Below, one piece after another: positions 42,884 to 50,917 of a stretch of DNA of 64,000 nucleotides. A program made the translations under genes and the position numbers. This DNA is from Ignavibacteria bacterium (lineage in GTDB: Bacteria > Bacteroidota > Ignavibacteria > SZUA-365), in the NCBI GenBank assembly GCA_016720835.1, contig JADKJW010000006.1:62001-126000 (forward strand), given 5' to 3'. Every line of letters begins with the position of its first letter. Positions within the stretch are counted from its first letter, which is position 1. Under the pieces are notes generated by a model, which saw nothing but the letters and a program-made list of their open reading frames with translations, was not told where the DNA came from and did not search any database.

Positions 42884-44164
42884 ATGAATATCGACACATC
42901 GAAAGCCCTGTTTGCGGAGGCCCTGACCCTGATTCCCGGCGGCGTCAATTCGCCCGTGCGCGCCTTCCGCGCGGTGGGCGGGCAGCCCGTGTTTTTCCGC
43001 TCCGCGAACGGCTCGCACCTCGTGGATGTGGACGGAAACACGTACACCGATTACGTCGGAAGCTGGGGGCCGTTCATTCTGGGGCATTCGCATCCGCGCG
43101 TCGTCGAGGCGCTGCACCGGCAGCTCGACCGCGCGACCAGTTTCGGGGCGCCCACGGAAATTGAGAATCAGCTGGCGAAGTTGATCATCGAACTCGTCCC
43201 GTCGATCGAGATGGTACGCATGGTGAATTCCGGCACGGAGGCGACGCTGTCCGCGGTGCGACTGGCGCGCGCGTACACGACGCGGGAGAAGATTCTGAAA
43301 TTCGAGGGCTGCTACCACGGGCATGGCGACTCCTTCCTCATCAAGGCCGGTTCGGGTGTCGCGACGCTCGGGTTGCCGGATTCGCCCGGCGTGACCGCGT
43401 CGATCGCGCGCGACACGCTCACGTCGCGGTACAACGATCTGGACGCGCTCGACGCACTGGTGCGCGCCTGGCCGGATCAGATCGCCTGCATCATCCTCGA
43501 GCCCGTGGTCGGCAACATGGGCTGCGTCCCGCCTCTCCCGGGCTTCCTCGAAGGCGTGCGCGAACTCTGCACCCGGGAGGGCATCGTGCTGATTTTCGAC
43601 GAGGTGATGACGGGCTTCCGCGTCGCGCGCGGAGGAGCGCAGGAGCGCTACGGCGTCAAACCCGATCTGACGACGCTCGGCAAGATCATCGGCGGCGGTC
43701 TCCCCGTGGGCGCGTACGGCGGCCGCGCCGACATCATGCGGCTCGTCGCTCCCTCCGGTCCCATGTACCAGGCCGGCACGCTGTCGGGCAATCCGCTTGC
43801 GATGACCGCCGGCTTCGAGACGCTGTCCACGATCGCCGAGGACCCGGCGTTCTACGAGACCCTCGAGCGCAAGGCCGCGCGACTGTGCGACGGCATCCAG
43901 CGCAACCTGGACGCCGCGGGCCTTCCGTGGATCACCAACCGGGTCGGCTCCATGTTCACCCTGTTCATGACGGACGTTCCGGTCCGAAATTGGGACGATG
44001 CCGCGCGGTGCGATACCGCGGCATTCGGCGCGTATTTCTCGAAGATGCTCGCGCGCGGCATGTATCTGGCGCCGTCGCAGTTCGAGGCCGCCTTCCTCTC
44101 CATCATGCATTCGGACGAGGATATCGACAGAACCATCGAGGCGAACAGGCTGAGTCTCCCGTAA
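42884..44164 (+). CDS. hemL: Glutamate-1-semialdehyde 2,1-aminomutase
   Basis: 426 residues from ATG 42884, standard length; a longer in-frame start would add sequence unlike the family. PLP-dependent conversion of glutamate-1-semialdehyde to 5-aminolevulinate, the C5 route to haem. Seen: LIPGGVNSPVRAFRAVGG, VDGNTYTDYVGSWGP, GHSHPRV, NSGTEATLSAVRLAR, GCYHGHGDSFL, IFDEVMTGFRVA, and TLGKIIGGGLPVGAYGG with the PLP lysine at 267. hemA is not in the window. The UDPGP gene begins 16 bp downstream and may be cotranscribed. Confidence 0.97.
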   Translation: MNIDTSKALFAEALTLIPGGVNSPVRAFRAVGGQPVFFRSANGSHLVDVDGNTYTDYVGSWGPFILGHSHPRVVEALHRQLDRATSFGAPTEIENQLAKLIIELVPSIEMVRMVNSGTEATLSAVRLARAYTTREKILKFEGCYHGHGDSFLIKAGSGVATLGLPDSPGVTASIARDTLTSRYNDLDALDALVRAWPDQIACIILEPVVGNMGCVPPLPGFLEGVRELCTREGIVLIFDEVMTGFRVARGGAQERYGVKPDLTTLGKIIGGGLPVGAYGGRADIMRLVAPSGPMYQAGTLSGNPLAMTAGFETLSTIAEDPAFYETLERKAARLCDGIQRNLDAAGLPWITNRVGSMFTLFMTDVPVRNWDDAARCDTAAFGAYFSKMLARGMYLAPSQFEAAFLSIMHSDEDIDRTIEANRLSLP

Positions 44165-44180
44165 CGCCGCCACCCCGACC

Positions 44181-45575
44181 ATGAACGACGTCTCCGCGCG
44201 CTTCGCGCCTTTCGAGGACCTCATGCGTCGCGACGGCATCGACGCGCTCGCCATCGCCGCCTTTCGCAGCGCGTACATGCAGCTCGCGGCGGGCGGCACC
44301 GGATTCATCCCGCGTTCGGCGATCGAGCCGGTGCACACGCTCCCCGACCTGGAGTCGATCGCGGTGACATCCGGCGCGGATGCCTCCCTTCTCGCGCGCG
44401 TTGCAGTGATCAAGCTCAATGGCGGACTCGGCACGAGCATGGGACTTGAGCGCGCGAAGAGCCTGATCGAAGTCAAACGCGGGCTCTCGTTTCTCGATAT
44501 CACGGCGCGGCAGCTGCTCTCCCTCCGCGATCGCACCGGCATCGCCATCCCGCTCCTGCTGATGAACAGCTACAACACCGACGCGGATTCCATGGCCGCG
44601 CTCGCTCCGTACGCGGACCTCGCGTCGGATATCCCGGCCCGGTTTCTCCAGCATCGCAGTCCGAAGGTCATCGCGGCGGACCTGTCGCCCGCGCGCTGGG
44701 ATGCGCAACCGGATCTCGCGTGGTGCCCGCCGGGACACGGGGATCTCTACGCCGCGCTCGTCACCTCCGGCCTGTTGACCGCGCTGCGTGAGCGCGAATT
44801 CCGTTATGCATTCGTGTCGAACATCGACAATCTCGGCGCGGTGCTCGATCCCGTCATTCCGTCCTTCATGTGCGATCGGCGGATCGACTTCCTGATGGAA
44901 GTGGCGGATCGCACTGCCGCGGACCGCAAGGGCGGCCACCTTGCGCGGGGACGCGACGGTCGCCTGCTGCTGCGCGAAGCGTCGCAGTGCCCTCCCGGGG
45001 AAGCGGAGGAATTCCAGGACATCGCCCTCTACCCTTTCTTCAACACCAACAGCCTGTGGATCGACCTCGACGCGCTCGCCGCGCTTCTGGAAAGGCACGG
45101 CGGCTTTCTCCCTCTGCCGCTGATCCGGAACGAAAAAACCGTTGATCCCCGCGATCCCGCCTCGCCGAAGGTGTACCAGCTCGAGACGGCCATGGGCGCG
45201 GCAATCTCCTTGTTCGACCGTGCCGCCGCACTGCGGGTCCCGCGGACGCGCTTCGCGCCCGTCAAAACCACCGACGACCTGCTGGGCATCTGGTCCGACG
45301 CGTTCGATCTGACGGACGATTATCGGATCGTCCCCCACCCTGGACGCGGCGCGCCGACCACCGCGATCCGCCTGGATCCGGCGCATTATCGTTTCATCGG
45401 CCAGCTCGCCGAACATTTCCCGCATGGCGCGCCTTCGATGCGCGCGTGCTCGTCGCTCGTCATCGAAGGAGACGCACTGTTCGGCAGGGATGTCGTGCTC
45501 CGGGGCGACGTGCGCATCGTCGTTCCCCCGGGCGAACAGCGCGCAATCCCGGACGGGACGATCCTGCACGGGTAA
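44181..45575 (+). CDS. UTP--glucose-1-phosphate uridylyltransferase, eukaryotic (UDPGP) type
   Basis: 464 residues. Nucleotide-binding motif VIKLNGGLGTSMGLERAKSL at about 76-95; LLMNSYNTDADS; WCPPGHGDLYAAL; VSNIDNLGAVLDP; and FNTNSLWIDLDAL. These mark the UDPGP family (eukaryotic UGP2, and UDP-N-acetylglucosamine pyrophosphorylases) rather than bacterial GalU. The most likely product is UDP-glucose; a related UDP-sugar cannot be excluded. Cytoplasmic. It follows hemL closely and precedes a PAS protein. Confidence 0.9.
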   Translation: MNDVSARFAPFEDLMRRDGIDALAIAAFRSAYMQLAAGGTGFIPRSAIEPVHTLPDLESIAVTSGADASLLARVAVIKLNGGLGTSMGLERAKSLIEVKRGLSFLDITARQLLSLRDRTGIAIPLLLMNSYNTDADSMAALAPYADLASDIPARFLQHRSPKVIAADLSPARWDAQPDLAWCPPGHGDLYAALVTSGLLTALREREFRYAFVSNIDNLGAVLDPVIPSFMCDRRIDFLMEVADRTAADRKGGHLARGRDGRLLLREASQCPPGEAEEFQDIALYPFFNTNSLWIDLDALAALLERHGGFLPLPLIRNEKTVDPRDPASPKVYQLETAMGAAISLFDRAAALRVPRTRFAPVKTTDDLLGIWSDAFDLTDDYRIVPHPGRGAPTTAIRLDPAHYRFIGQLAEHFPHGAPSMRACSSLVIEGDALFGRDVVLRGDVRIVVPPGEQRAIPDGTILHG

Positions 45576-45604
45576 ACACCGCCCTCACTTTCCCAGGAAC
45601 CCTC

Positions 45605-45946
45605 ATGCCGCAAAAAGATTGGACCAAGGAGTTTCCCTGCGCGATCACCGTCTGCGACGCGCACGGCGCCATTCTCGAGATGAATGACGCATCCCTTGCG
45701 ACGTTTCAGCAGGACGGCGGCGCGGCACTGCTCGGCACCGACGTCCGCGCCTGTCACCCGGAGCCCGCGCGCGCGGTGCTCGAGCGCCTGCTGCAGGAGG
45801 GCGCATCGAACGTGTACACCATCGAGAAGGGCGGCAGGAAGAAACTGATCTGCCAGATGCCGTGGTACGAGCGGGGAGTGTTTGCCGGCCTCGTCGAGAT
45901 TTCGATTATCCTGCCCGATCCGCTGCCCCATTTCAAGCGGGACTGA
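45605..45946 (+). CDS. Small stand-alone PAS-domain protein
   Basis: 113 residues from ATG 45605. The whole protein looks like one PAS fold: FPCAITVCDAHGAILEMNDA at about 10-29, then a helical middle (ACHPEPARAVLERLL) and closing strands (KKLICQMPWYERGVFAGLVE). It has no output domain. Similar single-PAS proteins occur in anaerobes and Bacteroidota with unknown roles. The start fits the fold boundary. Confidence 0.78.
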   Translation: MPQKDWTKEFPCAITVCDAHGAILEMNDASLATFQQDGGAALLGTDVRACHPEPARAVLERLLQEGASNVYTIEKGGRKKLICQMPWYERGVFAGLVEISIILPDPLPHFKRD

Positions 45947-45949
45947 GGC

Positions 45950-47164
45950 GTGATTCCCGACCGCCCCGCACCGCCGGCGTCCCTGCGCCAACGCCGAAGA
46001 GAGCAGCACTCCGCGGCGAATCTCATTTCGCTTGTGAGCGCGGTATTCCTGCTTGTCGTCGGCGGATGGTACGTCCTGTCCTACTACCAGGATGTGCAGC
46101 TCTCCTCGCGCGTGCTTTCCTCGCATCGCGGCACGGTCACCACGCTTGCATGGAGCGCGAACGGCGCGCTGCTGCTCTCGATGGACGACGGACGGAGCGG
46201 GGGCGATTCGACCCGCTCCACCGTGATCGTGTGGGACGCCGTCTCCGGCGAGAAGCTCTGCGAGCTGCCCACGCGCGGCATGTTTCCTGAAGCGGCGGCC
46301 CTGTCGCCCGTCGGGGATCGCGTCGCCTGCGCGATGCGCGATCCCGCCATGGACAGCGTGTCGGTCATCGGATTTTTCGACGCGCGGCGCGGCACGCTGC
46401 TCCGCGAACACCGCCTCCGCACCGGCCCGGTATCGCGCCTGCTCTTTTCGCCGGGCGGGAAGCGCCTTGCGGCGTTCAGTGATGCCGTGCTCGTCTGGAA
46501 CCCGCGCACGGGCGCGCTCGTCGATTCCCTGCGCGTGAACGAGGTTCTCTACGGTTTCGATCTCGCCTTCCGCTCCGAGGGCGCGCTTCCCGCCGCGGGC
46601 GTGCGCGGAGACACCATCGTGCTGCGGGACGTCCTGCGCCGCACGCGACGGACAATCGTCATTCCGGGAATGGCCGAATCGGGCCGCACCGCCTTCTCCG
46701 CGGACGGCGCGCGCCTGTTCGCCGCGACGGGCGACAGCATCTTCGTCTACTCCACCGACACCGGTGCGCGCCTCTCCGGCATCGCGCATCGCGGGAAGGG
46801 ATCCGGCACGCTGCTCGTCGCCCGCGATGGCTCGCGACTTCTCTTGTGCGAAGGCGTCTCCCGCATCGAATTGGTGGATGCCGCGACCGCCGCGGTGATC
46901 GCGTCGTTCGATGGCGGCGTCACCGGCGGCGACGGCGCGCTGCGCGCGGTCTTCGCGCCCGACGGAAAGCGCTTCGCCATCTCGAACGCCTTCGACGGAA
47001 GCGTCCGCGTCTGCGATGCCGCGACAGGACGGGTGACACACACGGTGCGGCATCGCGAGAGCATGCTGGAGTCGCGCGACGGCGACTGCATGATCGCGTT
47101 CCCGCCCACGGGCGCCGGACTGGCGACCGCGAGAAAAGACATTCGCATCTGGAAACTCGACTGA
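45950..47164 (+). CDS. Membrane-anchored WD40-like repeat protein
   Basis: 404 residues from GTG 45950, 3 bp after the previous stop. One transmembrane helix at about 25-44 (LISLVSAVFLLVVGGWYVL), then WD40/PQQ-like repeats on the outside (RGTVTTLAWSANGALLLSMD, RLLFSPGGKRLAAFSDAVLV, RAVFAPDGKRFAISNAFDG, IRIWKLD). A scaffold or sensor role is likely; no enzyme motif seen. Its stop is adjacent to the symporter start. Confidence 0.8.
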   Translation: MIPDRPAPPASLRQRRREQHSAANLISLVSAVFLLVVGGWYVLSYYQDVQLSSRVLSSHRGTVTTLAWSANGALLLSMDDGRSGGDSTRSTVIVWDAVSGEKLCELPTRGMFPEAAALSPVGDRVACAMRDPAMDSVSVIGFFDARRGTLLREHRLRTGPVSRLLFSPGGKRLAAFSDAVLVWNPRTGALVDSLRVNEVLYGFDLAFRSEGALPAAGVRGDTIVLRDVLRRTRRTIVIPGMAESGRTAFSADGARLFAATGDSIFVYSTDTGARLSGIAHRGKGSGTLLVARDGSRLLLCEGVSRIELVDAATAAVIASFDGGVTGGDGALRAVFAPDGKRFAISNAFDGSVRVCDAATGRVTHTVRHRESMLESRDGDCMIAFPPTGAGLATARKDIRIWKLD

Positions 47165-47165
47165 C

Positions 47166-48395
47166 ATGCGCGCGCCGCGGCCCACACTCACGACGATGAT
47201 CTTCGTCGGCATGGCCGCCGGGCTCCTCGTCGGCTGGCTGTTCCCCGACGCGGGTGCCGCGCTCAAACCGCTCAGCACGATGTTCATCCGGCTGATCAAG
47301 AGCGTCATCGCGCCGCTCCTGTTCGCGACGCTGGTCGTGGGGATCGCCGGACACGGCAATCTCCGGCAAGTCGGGCGCATGGGCCTGAAGGCCCTCATCT
47401 ACTTCGAGGTCGTCACCACGCTCGCGCTCGCGATCGGTCTGGTTGCGGTCAATGTGATCCGTCCCGGCGATGGGGTAAACCTGGCAGCCGCGCAGCCCGC
47501 GGACTTCGTGGCGAAGCCGCAGGGCATCGGCGAAATCATCACCCATCTGGTGCCGCAAAGCATCATGCAGGCGATGGCGGAAGGCGAGGTGCTTCAGATC
47601 GTGGTGTTTGCGCTCATCTTCAGCATCGCGCTCTCGCTCATCGCCGCGGAGAAGCGCGCCGTGCTCGTCTCGTTTTTCGACGCGCTCGCGCAAACCATGT
47701 TCGCGTTCACCGGCATCGTGATGAAGTTCGCGCCGATCGGCGTCGGCGCTGCGATCGCGGTGACGGTGGGACATCGCGGCCTTGGCGTCCTGGTCAATCT
47801 CGGCATGCTGATTCTGACCCTGTACGGCTCGCTGCTCGTCTTCGTCGCGCTGGTGCTGATCCCCGTGATGCTGCTGACGAAGATCCCGGTCCGCGCCTTC
47901 CTGCGCGCCGTGAAGGAGCCCGCCCTGATCGCCTTCTCCACGACCAGTTCCGAGGCGGCCCTTCCAAAGGCCATGCAGATCATGGAGGAATTCGGCGTGC
48001 CGCGTCGGATCGTCGCCTTCGTCCTGCCGACGGGATACAGCTTCAATCTCGACGGCAGCACCCTGTATCTCGCCCTGGCGTCGGTGTTCGTCGCGCAGGC
48101 CGCCGGAGTGGAGATGAGCCTCGGGCAGCAGCTGCTGATGATGCTGACGCTCATGCTGACCACAAAGGGCGTCGCGGGTGTCCCGCGGGCATCGCTGGTC
48201 ATTCTCGCGGGCACGCTCGCATCCTTCCAGCTTCCGGTGGAGGGTGTTGCGGTGATTCTCGGCGTGGACGAGCTGCTCGACATGGGCCGCACGACAATCA
48301 ATGTGGTCGGCAATTGTCTCGCGAGCGCCGTGGTGGCGCGATGGGAAGGCGAACTCACGATCACCCCGCCCGGCGTGGGGACGCCCGACCCGTAG
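47166..48395 (+). CDS. Dicarboxylate/amino acid:cation symporter (DAACS family)
   Basis: 409 residues, 8 helices plus re-entrant loops. Imports glutamate, aspartate or C4-dicarboxylates with Na+ or H+. Motifs: FIRLIKSVIAPLLFATLVVG at about 38-57; AFSTTSSEAALPKAM (the serine-rich re-entrant HP1); PTGYSFNLDGSTLYLALASVF; TTKGVAGVPRASLVIL; GVDELLDMGRTTINVVGNCL. Substrate specificity between DctA and GltP types is not decidable by eye. ATG 47166 lies 1 bp after the previous stop. Confidence 0.94.
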   Translation: MRAPRPTLTTMIFVGMAAGLLVGWLFPDAGAALKPLSTMFIRLIKSVIAPLLFATLVVGIAGHGNLRQVGRMGLKALIYFEVVTTLALAIGLVAVNVIRPGDGVNLAAAQPADFVAKPQGIGEIITHLVPQSIMQAMAEGEVLQIVVFALIFSIALSLIAAEKRAVLVSFFDALAQTMFAFTGIVMKFAPIGVGAAIAVTVGHRGLGVLVNLGMLILTLYGSLLVFVALVLIPVMLLTKIPVRAFLRAVKEPALIAFSTTSSEAALPKAMQIMEEFGVPRRIVAFVLPTGYSFNLDGSTLYLALASVFVAQAAGVEMSLGQQLLMMLTLMLTTKGVAGVPRASLVILAGTLASFQLPVEGVAVILGVDELLDMGRTTINVVGNCLASAVVARWEGELTITPPGVGTPDP

Positions 48396-48442
48396 CGGAT
48401 TCCGCAGCACGGCCTGTCCATCACACATCATCCCGCTCCCCG

Positions 48443-49417
48443 ATGGCCGACTCTCCCCGAAAGCACATCCACCAACGCATCGTCCGCCGACTGCGACCGC
48501 CTGCGGGCGGGTTGCGTCCGGAACATCGTACGCCCGCGAAGCGCGAGCGACATCCCGCGCCGGTCCGGTCATTCGCGCAATGGCCGACGTTCTCGTCGCT
48601 CTTTGCCTTCCTCGTCGTCGCGGTCCTGGCGCTTGCGTGCGCACTCGCAGGGGCCCCGCGCGAAGCCGCGGCACTGCTCCCGTTCTTTGCGGTGTTTCTC
48701 GCCCTGCTTGCGATCTCGTACGTCCTCCGCGGACGCATGCCGCGGGTCGCGGACTTCATCCGGCATTTCCAGCACTTTGTCCTGTACGGCGCGTTCTACG
48801 CGCACATCCATGCCATGATGACTGCCGCGCATCCGTATGCCGTGGACGCCTCCCTTGCGCGAATCGATGCGGCGTTGTTCGGCGTCAATCCGGTGGCCTG
48901 GCTCGGACAGCACGCCCATCCCTGTCTCACCGACGCGCTCTCGCTCGCGTATGTGTCGTACTATTTCGGCATGCCCGTCCTGCTCGTCCTGCTCTGGCTG
49001 CGGCACAGCGAGAAGGATTTCCGGACCGTATTATCCGCAATGACCATCGGCTGGTACGGAGCGCTCGTGACGTACTCTCTCTTTCCGGCCCTGGGACCGC
49101 AACGGTTCATGCCCGAACAGCTCCCTGCGCTCGCGGGGTGGCTCCCGACGACGGAGTGGATCCGCGCCTTCCTGGCGGCAAATCTGACACCGGCCGTACG
49201 GGATTGCGTCCCGAGCATGCACACGGGTGTGACGCTGCTCACGTTGGCGTTCGCGTACCGCTTCGAGAGGGTGTACTTCTGGATTCTCCTCCCATTCGGT
49301 GTCGGCGTGATCCTCGCAACCGTGTACCTCCAGCAGCACTACGCCATTGACGTCCTTCTCGGCGTCTGCGCGTTTCTCTTCATCTTTGCCGCCGTCCGCG
49401 TCTTCCGTCCGCAGTGA
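48443..49417 (+). CDS. PAP2-superfamily membrane protein, Aur1/inositol-phosphotransferase-like
   Basis: 324 residues from ATG 48443. A basic N-terminal tail of about 50 residues is followed by six or seven helices. Active-site motifs: SLFPALGPQRF (Aur1-type first motif), CVPSMHTGVTLL (second His) and QQHYAIDVLLG (third motif with His and Asp). This arrangement is the PAP2_3 group, which includes inositol phosphorylceramide synthases as well as lipid phosphatases and transferases. The substrate is probably a membrane lipid head group; a sphingolipid role is possible in Bacteroidota but unproven here. Confidence 0.86.
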   Translation: MADSPRKHIHQRIVRRLRPPAGGLRPEHRTPAKRERHPAPVRSFAQWPTFSSLFAFLVVAVLALACALAGAPREAAALLPFFAVFLALLAISYVLRGRMPRVADFIRHFQHFVLYGAFYAHIHAMMTAAHPYAVDASLARIDAALFGVNPVAWLGQHAHPCLTDALSLAYVSYYFGMPVLLVLLWLRHSEKDFRTVLSAMTIGWYGALVTYSLFPALGPQRFMPEQLPALAGWLPTTEWIRAFLAANLTPAVRDCVPSMHTGVTLLTLAFAYRFERVYFWILLPFGVGVILATVYLQQHYAIDVLLGVCAFLFIFAAVRVFRPQ

Positions 49418-49447
49418 CGGCGCGCGCGATCCGCCGTCCCCGGCGGT

Positions 49448-49477
49448 TTGTCCGCATCGCCGCCATTCTCTAAGTTG
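49448..49477 (+). promoter_or_regulatory. Putative promoter of ridA
   Basis: TTG at 49448 (within GGTTTG) and TAAGTTG at 49471-49477, 23 bp start to start, 36 bp before the start codon. Confidence 0.45.
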
Positions 49478-49513
49478 CCACGGCACGCACACGCATTCAT
49501 CCAGGAGTTCTTC

Positions 49514-49903
49514 ATGAGTCATCACAGAGAAATCATCGCGACGGACGACGCGCCGAAGGCGATCGGTCCTTACAGTCAGGCCGTCTCGGCGGGCAACATG
49601 GTGTTCGTTTCAGGACAGCTCGGTCTGGATCCGCGCACGGGTGGATTCGTTGAAGGAGGCGTCCGCGAGCAGACCGCGCGTGCGCTCGTCAACATGACGG
49701 CCATTCTGACCGCGGCCGGGTGCGCGGTGTCGGATGTGGTCGCCTGCACCGTGTATCTGAAGGACATGAATGATTTCAGCCAGATGAACGAGGTCTACGC
49801 GACCGTCTTCGCGGAAGCGCCGCCGAGCCGGGCCGCGATCGAGGTCGCCCGGCTTCCCAAGGACGGGCTTGTCGAGATTTCCTGCATCGCCGTGAAGCCG
49901 TAG
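49514..49903 (+). CDS. ridA: RidA family enamine/imine deaminase (cytoplasmic)
   Basis: 129 residues from ATG 49514 with CAGGAG upstream. RidA hydrolyses reactive 2-aminoacrylate-type enamines produced by PLP enzymes. Seen: APKAIGPYSQAVSAGNMVFV, SGQLGLDP, EQTARALVNM, and PPSRAAIEVARLPKDGLVEI with the conserved Arg that binds the substrate carboxylate. It is followed by a second, exported copy. Confidence 0.95.
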   Translation: MSHHREIIATDDAPKAIGPYSQAVSAGNMVFVSGQLGLDPRTGGFVEGGVREQTARALVNMTAILTAAGCAVSDVVACTVYLKDMNDFSQMNEVYATVFAEAPPSRAAIEVARLPKDGLVEISCIAVKP

Positions 49904-49928
49904 TCACATCCGCTGCTTTCGCGCACCC

Positions 49929-50408
49929 ATGAACACCTCCCGCGCTCCTTTCCGCCATTTCGTCCTGCACCGCGTTGCCATCATGGTCCTCCTGTGTCTC
50001 GCCGTCGCAGCGCCCGCACTCGCGCAGAACCGCCGCGCGGTCAGCACCGACAAGGCGCCCAAGGCGATCGGACCGTACAGCCAGGCGGTCATTGCAGGCA
50101 CAACCGTGTACGTGTCGGGTCAACTCGGGCTCGATCCATCCACGGGGGCATTCGTTCCCGGAGGCATCAGGGAACAGACGGAACAGGCGCTCAAGAATAT
50201 CGGAGCCGTTCTGGAGGCGGCCGGGTGCACGATGCAGTCCGTCGTCTCCTGCTCCGTTTTTCTGAAGGACCTGAATGATTTCGCCGCGATGAATGAGGTC
50301 TACGCGAAACATTTCCGAAGCGATCCGCCCGCTCGCGCCACCGTTCAGGTGGCGCGTTTGCCGAAGGACGGTCTGGTGGAAATCAGCTGCATCGCCGTTC
50401 TGCCTTGA
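49929..50408 (+). CDS. Exported RidA-family paralogue
   Basis: 159 residues. Residues 1-32 are a signal peptide (MNTSRAPFRHFVLHRV, then MVLLCLAVAAPALAQ), after which the sequence is a full RidA domain (KAPKAIGPYSQAVIAGTTVY, SGQLGLDP, EQTEQALKNI, PPARATVQVARLPKDGLVEI) very like the preceding gene. A tandem duplication plus acquisition of a signal peptide would place one copy in the cytoplasm and one in the periplasm. The catalytic Arg is kept. Its stop overlaps the region upstream of the cytochrome gene. Confidence 0.92.
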   Translation: MNTSRAPFRHFVLHRVAIMVLLCLAVAAPALAQNRRAVSTDKAPKAIGPYSQAVIAGTTVYVSGQLGLDPSTGAFVPGGIREQTEQALKNIGAVLEAAGCTMQSVVSCSVFLKDLNDFAAMNEVYAKHFRSDPPARATVQVARLPKDGLVEISCIAVLP

Positions 50409-50512
50409 ACGGGATTCAAGTTTTTTTCATTTTCGCGCCAGTTCTTCCGCCTCGCCGCCCCAGCGTGTCGCAGTGTCGCAGGGCGTTTTTCAAGACTGCA
50501 CAAGGACACACC

Positions 50513-50875
50513 ATGCGCGCCTTCTTCTGTACGATCTTCGCCGCCGCGCTGCTTGTCGCCGGCTGCACGAAAACGAAATTGTCCGACTCCGCCTCGTCCC
50601 TGCCCGGCAGACGGGTCTTCGAAAGCAACAACTGCACGCGCTGTCACGGGTCGGACGGAGAAGGCGGCATGGCCGCGCCCTCTCTGCGAGACGTCTCGGC
50701 GCGTCTGACGAAGGCGCAGCTCGCGGAGTACCTGCGAGATCCGGACGCCTTCGCGCGGAAGGACGAGCGCATCGGCGGCATGGCGGGCACGTACCCCACG
50801 CGCATGCCGGGCTTCCCGAATATCGCTCCGGCCGATCTCGACCTCCTCGTGGACTACCTGCATGCGTTGAATTGA
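50513..50875 (+). CDS. Monohaem cytochrome c lipoprotein
   Basis: 120 residues from ATG 50513 (CAAGGA upstream). Lipoprotein signal with lipobox VAGC at about 14-17. One haem motif CTRCH at about 42-46, followed by GSDGEGGMAAPSLR; the sixth ligand is probably a Met in YPTRMPGF. A small class-I-type cytochrome anchored in the outer leaflet of a periplasmic membrane, for electron transfer. The partner is not identifiable from neighbours. Confidence 0.92.
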   Translation: MRAFFCTIFAAALLVAGCTKTKLSDSASSLPGRRVFESNNCTRCHGSDGEGGMAAPSLRDVSARLTKAQLAEYLRDPDAFARKDERIGGMAGTYPTRMPGFPNIAPADLDLLVDYLHALN

Positions 50876-50917
50876 TCCCGGGGAACGGCTCCCCGCACGC
50901 CGCTCTCCCGCTGTTCG

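Noticed and set aside
42455..44548. 697-codon minus-strand open frame over hemL
   Set aside because: hemL on the plus strand has all catalytic motifs; the antisense product is low-complexity Arg/Ala/Gly with no family.
45386..48674. Long minus-strand frames opposite the PAS, WD40 and symporter genes
   Set aside because: The plus-strand genes carry recognisable folds and tight spacing; the antisense products are compositionally biased.
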